Assembly: GCF_910594005.1 (NCBI RefSeq)
Contig: NC_057843.1
Location: 32,089,001 to 32,153,000, forward strand
Source of the DNA: Cervus elaphus
Taxonomy: Eukaryota; Chordata; Mammalia; Artiodactyla; Cervidae
Reading direction: 5' to 3'
Length of the DNA stretch: 64,000 nt
Below, piece after piece: positions 1 through 11,811 of this stretch. Position 1 is the first letter of the stretch. Each line of letters starts with the position of its first letter. The notes beneath the pieces were generated by a model, which saw only the letters and a list, made by a program, of their open reading frames with translations, was not told the origin of the DNA and searched no databases. Both the position numbers and the translations under genes were made by a program.

Positions 1-134
1 GGAAAGGATTTGCCATGTGGACTAGTAATTCAGGATTCAGGGTTTCTGTCTTTCATATCCAGTTTATTGCACTGGATCTGTGGTGTTGACGTCAAACGGA
101 GCAAATCTATGGAAGTGACTTTCATGCTGTGTAA
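1..134. other. Unannotated leading segment
   Basis: I recognise no gene, RNA or repeat here. The reading frame that crosses it runs into the adjacent SINE and is not convincing as a gene. Confidence 0.5.
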
Positions 135-143
135 CTGCATAGG

Positions 144-371
144 GGGTTTCCCAGGTGCCTCAGTGGTAAAGAATCTGCCTATCAATGCGATAGACTCAGA
201 TGACATGAGCTTGATCCCTGGGTCAAGAAGATCCCCTGGAGTAGGAAATGGCATCCTGATCCAATATTCTTGTCTGGAAAATTCCATGGACAGAGGAGCC
301 TGGCAGGCTACAATCCATGGCGTCTCAAAGAGTCAGATATGACTAAGCAACTGAGCATGTACACATACAAG
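144..371 (+). mobile_element. Bov-tA-type SINE
   Basis: This is a ruminant tRNA-Glu-derived SINE in forward orientation. The tRNA-like head (TTTCCCAGGTGCCTCAGTGG) is followed by the BovA part with its usual landmarks: AAATGGCATCCTGATCC, TATTCTTGTCTGGAAAAT and CCATGGACAGAGGAGCCTGG. A 9-bp direct repeat CTGCATAGG flanks it at 135-143 and 372-380, the expected target-site duplication. It has no coding capacity; such SINEs are mobilised by the BovB enzyme (established knowledge). The copy is moderately diverged. Confidence 0.9.
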
Positions 372-380
372 CTGCATAGG

Positions 381-2890
381 CAAGCTAAAATTCCCTATTA
401 GAGTCATTTTTGTGTGGTAATTTACACCTTCAGAGTGTTGTATATTTGTGTTTATCAGCCAGTTCTCAAAGTCTAATATTGGTATTAGTACTGCATTGTT
501 TTTGCAAACATTAATACCACAGGTTTTCAGATGAAGGTACTGAAGTTTGAAAGGATTTAGTGAATTGTTCAAAAGATAACTTAGGATTTAAACTTAGATA
601 CCTTGAATTTTAAGCCTGTCCTTGGCACACGGTATCACATTACTTCTATAGAACCATATAACATAAATAATTTTCTAAATTTTATAAATGCGTCTGAAAA
701 TCATATTATAGTACTTACATAGTTATGAGTATTAATTGTATAAGAATTACAATACATTTAAAAATTGTATAGTGTCTGCAAAGTGTAGTAACAAAGCCAT
801 GAAGTCTTAAAACTTCTGATGATGGTGGTAAAGCTAAATAGATATTTATCTTTAGTTATGATTGTCCACTCATTAATTTGAATTTCACCAATTCATACTT
901 CACAATAATCCATTTAGGGCATTTACTAAATTGTAATAAAATGGCTTGAGCTTTGACTTATCTATAATGAAGGGGTTGGTAGGAAAATTAATACTTGTGC
1001 AGAGAATATTGAAATGACTGAAAAGAATAGAAGGACCATTTTCAGGTGTCTAAGCACTCTAGAAATCATTTACATACAAGCAATTGATGAGCTAATTTCA
1101 ACTCATTCTTATCTATTCATTGAAGCTAGTCAGCTTCAGAACTCTAGTGTTTTGTTACTCTAATTCCAATTATAGTACATAACAGAGTATTGAAAATGCA
1201 TTTTGAAAAAAATCATTTCATTAAAAAAAATACAAATTAGACCTTTCACTAAGGGAAACCAATCCAGATTAGGAAACAGATTAATGAGTTTTCTTTATTT
1301 ATGACTAAAAACTTTGTGCTTTCTGATACATTAAATAAAGGAGAAACCATGATCTAGGTAATAATTTCTATTCTTATGATTAATTGCTTTTCTCAACTAA
1401 AAATTTCTGCCTTGGTTATAACTTCAATTATCCAATGAATGTATATTTGTGTTTCTGGAAGTATACATAAATTTAATAGATTTGATTTTAAAACTTGAGA
1501 GTCAGAGAATATGTAAGCTACCAGCAAAGCCAAGGTGTTTGATTAATAACTTAAAATAATCTAAGGGAAAAGGAGCAAAATACAAGTCATGATATTACAA
1601 TTATGTCTATAGGTCATTGATACAGCAAGTATGTAAGGAGTCATTATCAGAGAAAAGTTGAATGAATCAGTGTACCAACTATCTACATGTTTATTGAAGC
1701 CTGCTGGAATCAGGGTAGAAAATACATGCATCATTCAAAAATTATTATGAGTAATTATGATATAGAAGCAAGAAAATCACCTGGTTCAAGTTCGACACTG
1801 CCACTTAAGAATTTTATGGTTTTCTACAAACTACCTTTGTTGCACTTCTTTTTCTGCAAAAAATACTGAGAACAATAACTGCATTCCCCAATCCTATAAA
1901 GTTGCTGTGAAAATGACAATATATCAACTTATTTTTAAAATGGTAAGTTGTTCCATAAAACTGAGATATAAATTAGTTTTAGGAATAGCCTACTGCATCA
2001 CTAATTTGACCTAGAAAAATTCTGGGTTTGGTAGTTTTAAACAAGTTAAAAAAGATCATTTCATCTCTGCCACACTAGCTGAGAGCTCATTGTCCTGAAC
2101 TGACTGAAAACCTGTCAGACGTAAGAGTCTGACTGAAAGAGCTAGAAAAAAAAAATGTATGATAGAGTGACACTGAAAATAGCGAAGCCAGAGGCAACAA
2201 ATGATTGTACTAATTGCCAACCTGCAAAACCCTAAATGTGTACTATAGTGATGGAGAGATGACGACATGTAAGGCTCCCAAGAACAATTGTCTTCCCATC
2301 AGAACATAGTAAGAGCTTATGCATGATATCATCTCAATATTAACTTTGATTTTTATCAAAATCAAATTTGAGTTTATACTCTCTGTGGTGTAAAGTAAAT
2401 TTACTCAATCCCTTTTGTTCTAGATCAAGTTGATTATCTAAGCCACAAATATAAGCAACATTGGCTTGCTCCTTTTATGCATTTTTCAATAGAAGCTACA
2501 CCAGGGTAAGGAATGACACTAAGATAAATTATTAAAAATTACCAATAGAATAAAGAGCAAAGGTGTCACATGTGTTGTAAGTTATTCTGACAGCCCAAGG
2601 CAACAAGCTACAAACAATTTGTATAGGAATATTTCAAAAAGGCATTATTATCCAAACCTGGAGCTAAACTTCCCATGGAAAATTACACATGTTAAGTGGG
2701 CTTAGGTGATGGAAATTGTTCATTTGAGAACAGCAGCTGGCCACACAAACTCAAGGTATAAATTAGATAAGGTTTCAGGGAATCAGTATCCAGCTAATAA
2801 TATAGAGAATAGTGAACTAATTCTTATCTTCTAGAAATGTCACTGGATTTAGGTTTTTGAAAAAATGTAGCCCAGTAGAAACTTGAGTTT
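381..2890. other. AT-rich DNA without recognisable features
   Basis: About 2.5 kb with no gene and no repeat family I can name. Reading frames are short (60-80 codons) and lack any recognisable domain. Ancient repeats too diverged to identify by eye may be present. Confidence 0.5.
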
Positions 2891-2894
2891 CTGT

Positions 2895-3000
2895 AGGGCT
2901 TGAGTTGGAGGACAAAGATTCCAATTCCAATGCCATTAATTAGTAGATATTTAATCTTGAGCAAATAAAATAAATTCCCTAAGCCTGTTTTCTTTATTTA
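2895..3000 (+). repeat. Probable MIR SINE relic
   Basis: The order of elements resembles the central part of an old mammalian MIR: a short 'accident' region ending in AGTAGATATTTAATCTTGAG, then CCTAAGCCTG and TTTTCTTTATTTATGAC, matching the conserved 'leading to Cys-Ser-rich spacer then cctcagtttcctcatct' core in degraded form. Divergence is high, so the exact limits are uncertain. Confidence 0.45.
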
Positions 3001-3039
3001 TGACTAAGACGACAGATAAAGAAAAGGCTATCTATCAAT

Positions 3040-3256
3040 GGGCTTCCCTGGTGGCTCAGTGGTACACAATCAGCCTGCAAGGCAGAAGCCACAGGAGACT
3101 CAGGTTTGATCCCCGGGTTAAGAAGATCCCTGGAGGAGGAAATGGCAACCCACTGTAGTATTCTTGCCTGGAGAATCCCATGGACAGAAGAACCTCGTGG
3201 ACTATGGTCCATGGCGTCACAGAGTCAGACATGACTGAAACAACTTAGCATGCATG
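3040..3256 (+). mobile_element. Bov-tA SINE, full length
   Basis: A complete Bov-tA copy beginning GGGCTTCCCTGGTGGCTCAG and ending near AGCATGCATGCATT. Polymerase III internal promoter boxes are readable in the tRNA-like head: A box TGGCTCAGTGG (3052-3062) and B box GGTTTGATCCC (3103-3113). Imperfect flanking repeats (TATCTATCAATG before, TATTTATCAAATG after) probably are the aged target-site duplication. It is noncoding; the minus-strand frame across it is an artefact common to all Bov-tA copies. Confidence 0.93.
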
Positions 3257-3260
3257 CATT

Positions 3261-3985
3261 ATTTATCAAATGGCTTTGTTAAGATAACCAGAGGAAGTCA
3301 CAAATCCTAAACAGTCAGAACCTACTAAGTGCTAAACAATGTTCACTAAATTGAAGTATATAATATTGCATGGTATTACTTATACAGGTGAGATTCTTTC
3401 CTCTTTAATTTTGACAATTACTGTGCAAGTATGTTGATTTTTTTCTCATTGTTTTAATGGTCCATCCTCTGAAAGAACATGTAGATAATTTCTCCAACAA
3501 TTTCCTGGATCCTTTTTTTCTTCTTTTGCCCTCGCTTTTCTTCTATCAGTCTTTTATCTCTCATTTCTGCTTTTCACAATAAACATGCAGGACAGGCCTC
3601 TTTCTGGATCAGCATTAGTGTTCTAACTGAGGGAGCTGTCATTTTTCTTTGTCTACAACTTGTTAAACTTCAGTGATTTAAGAAAATGCTTCCTAGCTCA
3701 ACTCCCCTGAGTTCAGCAAATATGTTTCCACTGTCCTTGTTATCTCTGCTCCTAATTGCTAATATATAAAAAGAAAAAAAAAAAAATCTAGGTAGTAGAA
3801 ACTGCATAAGGTGCTATTTTACTAAGGTAGCTTTCTATAGTCTTTGCAGAAAAACTGATTTTCCTTTGTTCTATCTTTACTATATGAGACAAATTTAAGG
3901 CATTATAGATTAACACAGTGGGAATGACTATGTTGAAATGAGTATTGTGAGGGAGTATCTTCCCATTAATCAAAAAGTCCTTTCC
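3261..3985. other. AT-rich DNA without recognisable features
   Basis: There is a pyrimidine-rich stretch near 3500-3560 and an A-run near 3774-3786, but no gene or clear repeat. Confidence 0.5.
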
Positions 3986-3987
3986 TG

Positions 3988-4180
3988 TATGGTTGTCTGC
4001 CTGGGTTCAAATCTTGATGCTAATGCAATTTAGGATTTTGCACATAGAACATGAATTCCGAGTCTCTTGAGTTTTCTGTCTATAAGATGGCAACAAAGAT
4101 ATCATATCTTTCATAGGATTAAATGAGTTAACTTTGGTGGCAATGATTCAGAACAGTGTTACACTTGGTAAAACTTGCAT
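3988..4180 (+). repeat. MIR SINE relic
   Basis: This follows the MIR consensus order. CTGCCTGGGTTCAAATCTTG is the tRNA-derived B-box part. GTCTATAAGATGGCAACAA stands in the place of the 'ctgtaaaatgggg' core. AGGATTAAATGAGTTAA, then AGAACAGTG, follow as in the 3' part. It is an old element shared by mammals, with no coding role. Confidence 0.75.
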
Positions 4181-4229
4181 ATTGACCATTATCATTGGTA
4201 TTCTATCTTCTACAACATATCATCTCTCT

Positions 4230-4243
4230 AAAAAGGCATTGCA
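4230..4243 (+). repeat. 5' target-site duplication of the long L1
   Basis: AAAAAGGCATTGCA, repeated exactly at 12173-12186. On the opposite strand the cleavage point reads TTTTT/AGAG, close to the L1 endonuclease preference TTTT/AA. Confidence 0.95.
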
Positions 4244-6966
4244 GGGGAGGAGGAGCCAAGATGGCAGAGGAATAGGATGGGGAGACCACTTTCTCCCCTA
4301 CAAATTCATCAAAAGAACATTTGAACGCTGAGCAAACTTCACAAAACAACTTCTGACCGCTAGCAGAAGACACCAGGTGCCCAGAAAAGCAGCCCATTGT
4401 CTTCAAAAGGAGGGAGGACAAAATATAAAAGATAAAAAAAGAGACAAAAGAGCTAGGGATGGAGACCCATCCCGGGAAGGGAGTCATAATAGAGGAACTT
4501 TCCAAACATCAGGAAACCCTCTCACGGGCGGGTCTGGGGGAAGTTTTCGAATCTTGGAGGGCAACCTAACTGGGAGGAAAAATAAATAAAACTCACAGAT
4601 TACATGCCTAAGAGCAACTCCCAGCAGAAAAGTACCCCAGATGCCCGCATCCGCCACCAGCAAGGGGGGGGGGGGGCGGAACAGAGAGGAGCGGGCGGCA
4701 TTGCTTAGGGCAAGGACCGGGCCTGAAGGCCCTGAGAGCAATCAGAGGGCGCTAACATGAGACCGCAACTTAAACTGTGGGAAAGCAAGAGAGAGAGAGA
4801 GAAAATTAACCAGCTGGAACACACTGCCGGCCATTCGCAGAACAAAGGGACTGAGCAATTCTAGAGAAGAGCTAGCCGGCTGTGGACCAGCCCATCCCCG
4901 CGGAGGCAGGAGGCAGGGAGGAGGGGAAAGGGGCACACTCGGCCCCAGAGATGACACCCCCTACCAAACTGTAAACAGGCCTCCAGTTTCTAACCAAAGA
5001 CTTCCTGAGATTCTGGATGGTCGACATCTGCTGGGAGGGTCGCAGCTAGAGGCCAGCTCCCGAGAATAGACACAAGCCGCTCGCACCCGACTGGTGCCCA
5101 CAGAAACTGAGGCTGGGACTGCGGAGGGGAGAAGGCGCACCGCACCTGGGGAGAGTGCACCCGTCAAGCTCCTGGCTGCCTGAGCTGCTCTGGCCGGAGA
5201 AGGCACAAAACGCAGGCCCAAACGAATCTGTGCTTTTGTGGAATACCCGAAAACTGGAACCGCATGCAACGCAGAGCCCGCTCCATATAGAGCAGCTGGG
5301 AGCTTGAGCAGTGTAGATGGGGATAGCACACACCCGTGAGCGGGGGTAAACCCAGTGTGGCCGGAACACTGCGAGTGCTCCCCACACGCACCAGTGACAT
5401 TTGTCTGCAGCGCCCCTCCCTCCCCGCAGCATGACTGAACAAGCGAACCTAAACAAGATACCACCTCCGCCCGCCTATGTCAGGGCAGAAATTAGACACT
5501 GAAGAGACCTGCAAACAGAAGCCAAATAAACAAAGGGAACCGCTTCAGAAGGGACCCATGCAACAGATTGAAATCCCTGTAGATAACACCGACTACACTG
5601 GAAGGGGCCTATAGATATCGAGAAGTGTAAGCTGGAATGAGGAGCTATCTGAAACTGAACCGAACCCACACTGACCACAACAGCTCCAGAGAAATTCCTA
5701 GATATATTTTTACTTTTTTTTTTTAATTAAAAAAATTTTTTTCTTTTCTTTTTTTATTTTTTCTCTTTTATTTTCTTATAAAATTCCTTATTACTCCCCC
5801 ATTACTCCTTAACTTTCATTTTCATATGTTTTTGCTATTTTTTTTAATTAGGAAATTTTTTTCATGTTTTATTTTTCTCTTATTTTCTTTTAAAGTCTGC
5901 TATTACTCCTCTATTACTTCTTAATTTTCATTTTCATTTCACTATAACCTTGCAAAAAAAAAAAAGGAGAAGCCATATTTTCAAACCGAACTTCATACAT
6001 ATTTCTAAGTTTTTTTGTGTTTGTGTTTTTGTTTTTAATATTGTATTTTTAAGAATCTAACCTCTACTCTAGATTTTTAATCTTTGTTTTTCAGTATTTG
6101 ATATAAATTTTGGACATTTTAAGAATCCAATATTCAGTACCCGTTTTCACTCAGGAGTGTGTTGATTACTCTCTCCCACTTTTGACTCTCCGTTTTCTAC
6201 CTCAGAACATCTCTATTTCCTCCCTTCCCCTTCTCTTCCTGATCCAATTCTGTGAATCTCTGTTGGTGTCGGGGCTACGGAGAACACTTTGGGAATAGAG
6301 AACTACGTAGATCTGTCTCTCTCCTCTTGAGTCCCCCTTTTCTCCTCCTGCTCATCTCTATCTCCCTCCTCCCTCTCCTCATCTTCATGTAACTCTGTGA
6401 ACCTCTCTGGGTGTCCCTCACGGTGGAGAATCTTTTTGCAATTAACCTAGAAGTTTTATTATCAGTGCTGTATAGTTGGAGAAGTCTTGAGACCACTGGA
6501 AGAATAAAACTGAAATCCAGAGGAAGGAGACTTAAGCCCAAAACCTGAGAACACCAGAAAACTCCTGACTACATGGAACATTAAGTAATAAGAGACCATC
6601 CAAAAGCCTCCATACCTACACTGAAACCAACCACCACCCAAGAGCCAATAAGTTCCAGAGTAAGACATACCACGTAAATTCTCCAGCAACGCAGGAACAT
6701 AGCACTGAGCGTCAATATACAGGCTGCCAAAAGTCACACCTAACACATAGGCCCATCTCAAAACTCATTACTGGACACTCCATTGCACTCCAGAGAGAAG
6801 AAATCAAGTTCCACGCACCAGAACACTGATGCAAGCTTCCATAAACAGGAAACCTTGACAAGCCAATCGTCCAACCCCACCCACTGAGTGAAACCTCCAC
6901 AATAACAAGGAACCACAGACCACCAGAATACAGAAAGCCCACTCCAGACACAGCAATCTAAACAAG
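4244..6966 (+). promoter_or_regulatory. L1 5' UTR (internal promoter region)
   Basis: This is the untranslated leader of the L1, which in this family holds the internal RNA polymerase II promoter (family knowledge). The first 1.4 kb is GC-richer than anything else in the window and contains a run of 13 G (4664-4676) and a GA-repeat patch (4789-4801). It is followed by a T-rich stretch at about 5705-6050. Minus-strand frames of up to 167 codons (4961-5464) occur, but they share no domain I recognise and are chance frames in GC-rich sequence. Confidence 0.85.
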
Positions 6967-7891
6967 ATGAAAAGGCAGAGAAATACCCTACAGGTAAAGG
7001 AACATGAAAAATGCCCACCAAGTCAAACAAAAGAGGAGGAGATAGGAATCTACCTGAAAAAGAATTTAGAATAATGATAATAAAAATGATCCAAAATCTT
7101 GAAAACAAAATGGAGTTTCAGATAAATAGCCTGGAGACAAAGATTGAGAAGATGCAAGAAATGTTTAATAAGGACCTAGAAGAAATAAAAAAGAGTGAGT
7201 TAAAAATGAATAATGCAATAAGTGAGATAAAAAACACTCTGGAGGGAACCAACAGTAGAATAACGGAGACAGAAGATAGGATAAGTGAGGTAGAAGATAA
7301 AATGGTGGAAATAAATGAAGCAGAGAGGAAAAAAGAAAAAAGAACCAAAAGAAATGAGGACAACCTCAGGGACCTCTGGGACAATGTGAAACGCCCCAAC
7401 ATTCGAATCATAGGAGTCCCAGAAGTAGAAGACAAAAAGAAAGGCCATGAGAAAATACTCAAGGAGATAATAGCTGAAAACTTCCCTAAAATGGGGAAGG
7501 AAATAGCCACCAAAGTCCAAGAAACCCAGAGAGTCCCAAACAGGATAAACCCAAGGCGAAATACCCCAAGACACATATTAATAAAATTAACAAAGATCAA
7601 ACACAAAGAACAAATATAAAAGCAACAAGGGAGAAACAACAAATAACACACAAAGGGATTCCCATAAGGATAACAGCTGATCTATCAATAGAAACCTTTC
7701 AGGCCAGAAGGGAATGGCAGGATATACTTCAAGTAATGAAGGGGAATAACCTACAACCTAGATTTCTGTACCCAGCAAGGATCTCATTCAGATATGAAGG
7801 AGAATTCAAAAGCTTTACAGACAAGCAAAAGCTGAGAGAATTCAGCACCACTAAAACAGCTCTTCAACAAATGCTAAAGGATCCTCTCTAG
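6967..7891 (+). pseudogene. L1 ORF1 (RNA-binding chaperone), frameshifted
   Basis: ORF1p is the L1 RNA-binding trimeric chaperone that coats L1 RNA. The start at ATG 6967 (MKRQRNTLQVKEH) fits the family. Near 7045 one base is missing from the GATAGGA region and the frame moves to that of the 202-codon ORF 7011-7619. Near 7613-7617 a second one-base loss (ACAAATATAAAAG) creates the TAA at 7617-7619. The next frame continues to TAG 7889-7891. The N-terminal half is heptad-rich and charged (coiled coil, about 7070-7340). The RRM-like core includes DLWDNVKRPNIRIIGVPE; the C-terminal part includes FQARREWQD. Total length of about 305 codons is normal for the family, so two indels are the main lesions. 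Confidence 0.93.
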
Positions 7892-7942
7892 ACAGGAAAC
7901 ACAGAAATGTTGTATAAACAAGAACCCAAAACAACAAAGTAA

Positions 7943-10900
7943 ATGGCAATGGGACCATACCTATCAATAATTACCTTAAACGTAAATGGGTTGAATGCCC
8001 CAACCAAAATACAAAGACTGGCTGAATGGATACAAAAACAAGACCCCTATATATGCTGTCTACGAGAGACCCACTTTAAAACAAGGGACACATCGAGACT
8101 AAAAGTGAAGGGCTGGAAAAAAATATTTCATGCAAACGGAGACCAAAATAAAGCAGGAGTCACAATACTCATATCAGATAAAATAGACTTTAAAATAAAG
8201 GCTGTGAAAAGAGACAAAGAAGGACACCACATAATTATCAAAGGATCAATCCAAGAAGAAGATATAACAATTATAAATATATATGCACCCAACATAGGAG
8301 CACCACAATATGTACGGCAACGAGTTAGCCGTACGGCAATTGTGTTAGCAATATGTATGCTAACGAGTATGAAAGAGGAAATTAATAGTAACACAATAAT
8401 AGTGGGAGACTTTAATACCCCATTCACAACTATGGATAGATCAACTAAACAGAAAATTAACAGGGAAACACAAACTTTAAATGACACAATGGACCAGCTA
8501 GCCTAATTGATATCTATAGGACATTTCACCCCAAAACAATCAACTTCACCTTTTTCTCAAGTGCACACGGAACCTTCTCCAGAATAGATCACATCCTTGG
8601 CCATAAATCTAGTCTTGGTAAATTCAAAAAAATTGAAATCATTCCAGTCATCTTTTCTGACCACAGTGCAGTAAGATTAGATCTCAATTACAGGAAAAAA
8701 TTATTAAAAATTCAAACATATGGAGGCTAAATAACATGCTTCTGAATAACCAACAAATCAGAGAAGAAATCAAAAAAGAAATCAAAATATGCATAGAAAT
8801 GAGAGAAAATGAAAACACAACAACCCAAAACCTATGGGACACTGTAAAAGCAGTGCTAAGGGGAAGGTTCATAGCATTACAGGCTTACCTCAAGAAACAA
8901 GAAAAAAGTCAAATAAATAACCTAACTCTACACCTAAAGCAACTAGAGAAGGAAGAAATGAAGAACCCCAGGGTTAGTAGAAGGAAAGAAATCTTAAAAC
9001 TTAGGGCAGAAATAAATGCAAAAGAAACTAAAGAGACCATAGCAAAAATCAACAAAGCTAAAAGCTGGTTTTTTGAAAAAATAAACAAAATTGACAAACT
9101 GTTAGCAAGACTCATTAAGAAACAAAGGGAGAGGAACCAAATTAACAAAATTAGAAATGAAAATGGAGAGATCACAATAGACAACACTGAAATACAAAGG
9201 ATCATAAGAGACTACTACCAGCAGCTCTATGCCAATAAAATGGACAACTTGGAAGAAATGGATAAACTCTTAGAAAAGTATAACTTTCCAAAACTGAACC
9301 AGAAAGAAATGGAAGATCTTAACATACCCATCACAAGCAAGGAAATCGAAACTGTAATCAGAAATCTTCCAGTAAACAAAAGCCCAGGTCCAGACGGCTT
9401 CACAGCTGAACTCCACTAAAAATGTAGAGAAGAGCTAACACCTATCTTACTCAAACTCTTCCAGAAAATTGCAGAAGAAAGTAAACTTCCAAACTCATTC
9501 TATGAGGCCACCATCACCCTAATTCCAAAACCAGACAAAGATGCCACAAAAAAAGAAAACTACAGGCCAATATCACTGATGAACATAGATGCAAAAATCA
9601 TTAACAAAATTCTAGCAAACAGAATCCAACAACATATTAAAAAATCATACATCATGACCAAGTGGGCTTTATCCCAGGAATGCAAGGATTCTTTAATATC
9701 CACAAATCAATCAATGTAATACACCACATTAACAAATTGAAAGATAAAAACCATATGCTTATCTCAATAGATGCAGTAAAAGCCTTTGACAAAATTCAAC
9801 ATCCATTTATGATTAAAACCCTCCAGAAAGCAGGAATAGAAGGAACATACCTCAACATAATAAAAGCTATATATGACAAACCCACAGCAAGCATTACCCT
9901 CAATGGTGAAAAACTGAAAGCATTTCCCCTGAAATTAGGAACAAGACAAGGGTGCCCACTCTCACCACTACTATTCAACATAGTGTTGGAAGATTTTGCT
10001 ACAGCAGTCAGAGCAGAAAAAGAAGTAAAAGGAATCCAGATAGGGAAAGAAGAAGCGAAACAGTCGCTGTTCACAGATGACATGATCCTCTACATAGAAA
10101 ACCCTAAAGACTCTACCAGAAAATTACTAGAGCTAATCAATGAACATAGCAGGATATAAAATATAGCAGGATATAAAATTAACACACAGAAATCCCTTGC
10201 ATTCCTATACACTAACAATGAGAAAACAGAAAGAGAAATTAAGGAAACAATACCATTCACAATTGCAACAAAAAGAATAAAATACTTAGGAGTATATCTA
10301 CCTAAAGAAATAAAAGACCTATACATAGAAAATTGTAAAACACTGATGAAAGAAATCAAAGAGGACACAAACAGATGGAGGAATATACCGTGTTCATGGA
10401 TTGGAAGAATCAATATTGTCAAATGGCTACACTACCCAAAGCAATCTATAGATTTAATGCAATCCCTATCAAGCTACCAATGGTATTTTTCACAGAACTA
10501 GAACAAATAATTTCACAATTTATATGGAAATACAAAAAACCTCGAATAGACAAAGTAATCTTGAGAAAGAAGAATGGAACTGGAGGAGTCAACCTGCCTG
10601 ACTTCAGACTCTACTACAAAGCCACAGCTATCAAGACAGTATGGTACTGGCACAAAGACGGAAATATAGATCAATGGAACAGAATAGAAAGCCCTGAGAT
10701 AAATCCAAGAACCTATGGGCACCTTATCTTCAACAAAGGAGGCAAGGACATACAATGGAAAAAAGACAACCTCTTTAACAAGTGGTGCTGGGAAAACTGG
10801 TCAACCACTTGTAAAAGAATGAAACTAGAACATTTTCTTACACCATATACAAAAACAAACTCAAAATGGATTAAAGATCTAAATGTAAGACCAGAAACTA

Positions 10901-11811
10901 TAAAACTCCTAGAGGAGAACATAGGCAAAACACTCTCCAACATAAATCACAGCAGGATCCTCTATGACCCACCTCCCAGAATATTGGAAATAAAAGCAAA
11001 AATAAACAAATGGGACCTAATGAAACTTACAAGCTTTTGCAGAACAAAGGAAACTATAAACAAGGTGAAAAGACAGCCCTCAGATTGGGAGAAAATAATA
11101 GCAAACGAAGCAACAGACAAAGGATTAATCTCAAAAATATACAAGCAACTCCTGCAGCTCAACTCCAGAAAAATAAATGACCCAATCAAAAAATGGGCCA
11201 AAGAACTAAACAGATATTGCTCCAAAGAAGACATACAGATGGCTAACAAACACATAAAAAGATGCTCAACATCACTCATTATCAGAGAAATGCAAATCAA
11301 AACCACAATGAGGTACCATTACTCGCCAGTCAGGATGGCTGCTATCCAAAAGTCTACAAGCAATAAATGCTGGAGAGGGTGTGGAGAAAAGGGAACCCTC
11401 TTACACTGTTACATTGCATTGTGGGAATGCAAACTAGTACAGCCACTATGGAGAACAGTGTGGAGATTCCTTAAAAAACTGGAAGTAGAACTGCCATATG
11501 ACCCAGCAATCCCACTTCTGGGCATACACACTGAGGAAACCAGATCTGAAAGAGACACGTGCACCCCAATGTTCATTGCAGCACTGTTTATAATAGCCAG
11601 GACATGGAAGCAACCTAGATGCCCATCAGCAGATGAATGGATAAGGAAGCTGTGGTACATATAGACCATGAAATATTACTCAGCCATTAAAAAGAATTCA
11701 TGTGAACCAGTTCTAATGAGATGGATGAAACTGGAGCCCATTATACAGAGTGAAGTAAGCCAGAAAGATAAAGAACATTACAGCATACTAACACATATAT
11801 ATGGAATTTAG
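7943..11811 (+). pseudogene. L1 ORF2 (endonuclease-reverse transcriptase), multiply broken
   Basis: ORF2p cuts target DNA and reverse transcribes L1 RNA. It starts at ATG 7943, 51 bases after ORF1. The APE-type endonuclease is first: NVNGLN, RETHF, VGDFNTP and a later SDHSAVRL are visible. The reverse transcriptase follows (NKSPGPDGF; GTRQGCPLSPLLFNIVLE; FTDDMILY, where FADD is usual). The C-terminal Cys/His motif (CWRGCGEKGTLLHC) lies near 11370. Lesions read from the sequence: frameshift near 8500, frameshift near 8705, nonsense TAA 9417-9419, frameshift near 9640, a 17-bp tandem duplication at 10146-10179, frameshift near 10420, nonsense TAG at 11662-11664. Two in-frame insertions, 8321-8356 and about 11411-11419, are also present. 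The longest open piece, 429 codons, ends at 11664. Clearly a dead copy. Confidence 0.95.

Noticed and set aside
3052..3113. tRNA gene suggested by A and B boxes
   Set aside because: The boxes belong to the tRNA-like head of a Bov-tA SINE; no cloverleaf or discriminator end typical of a functional tRNA.
4961..5464. A 167-codon minus-strand frame
   Set aside because: It lies antisense in the GC-rich L1 5' UTR, overlaps two other long frames in different phases and has no known domain; chance openness is enough.
7118..7651. A 177-codon minus-strand hydrophobic frame that looks like a membrane protein
   Set aside because: It is the exact antisense of L1 ORF1; A-rich coding sequence gives Phe/Leu/Ser-rich antisense frames.
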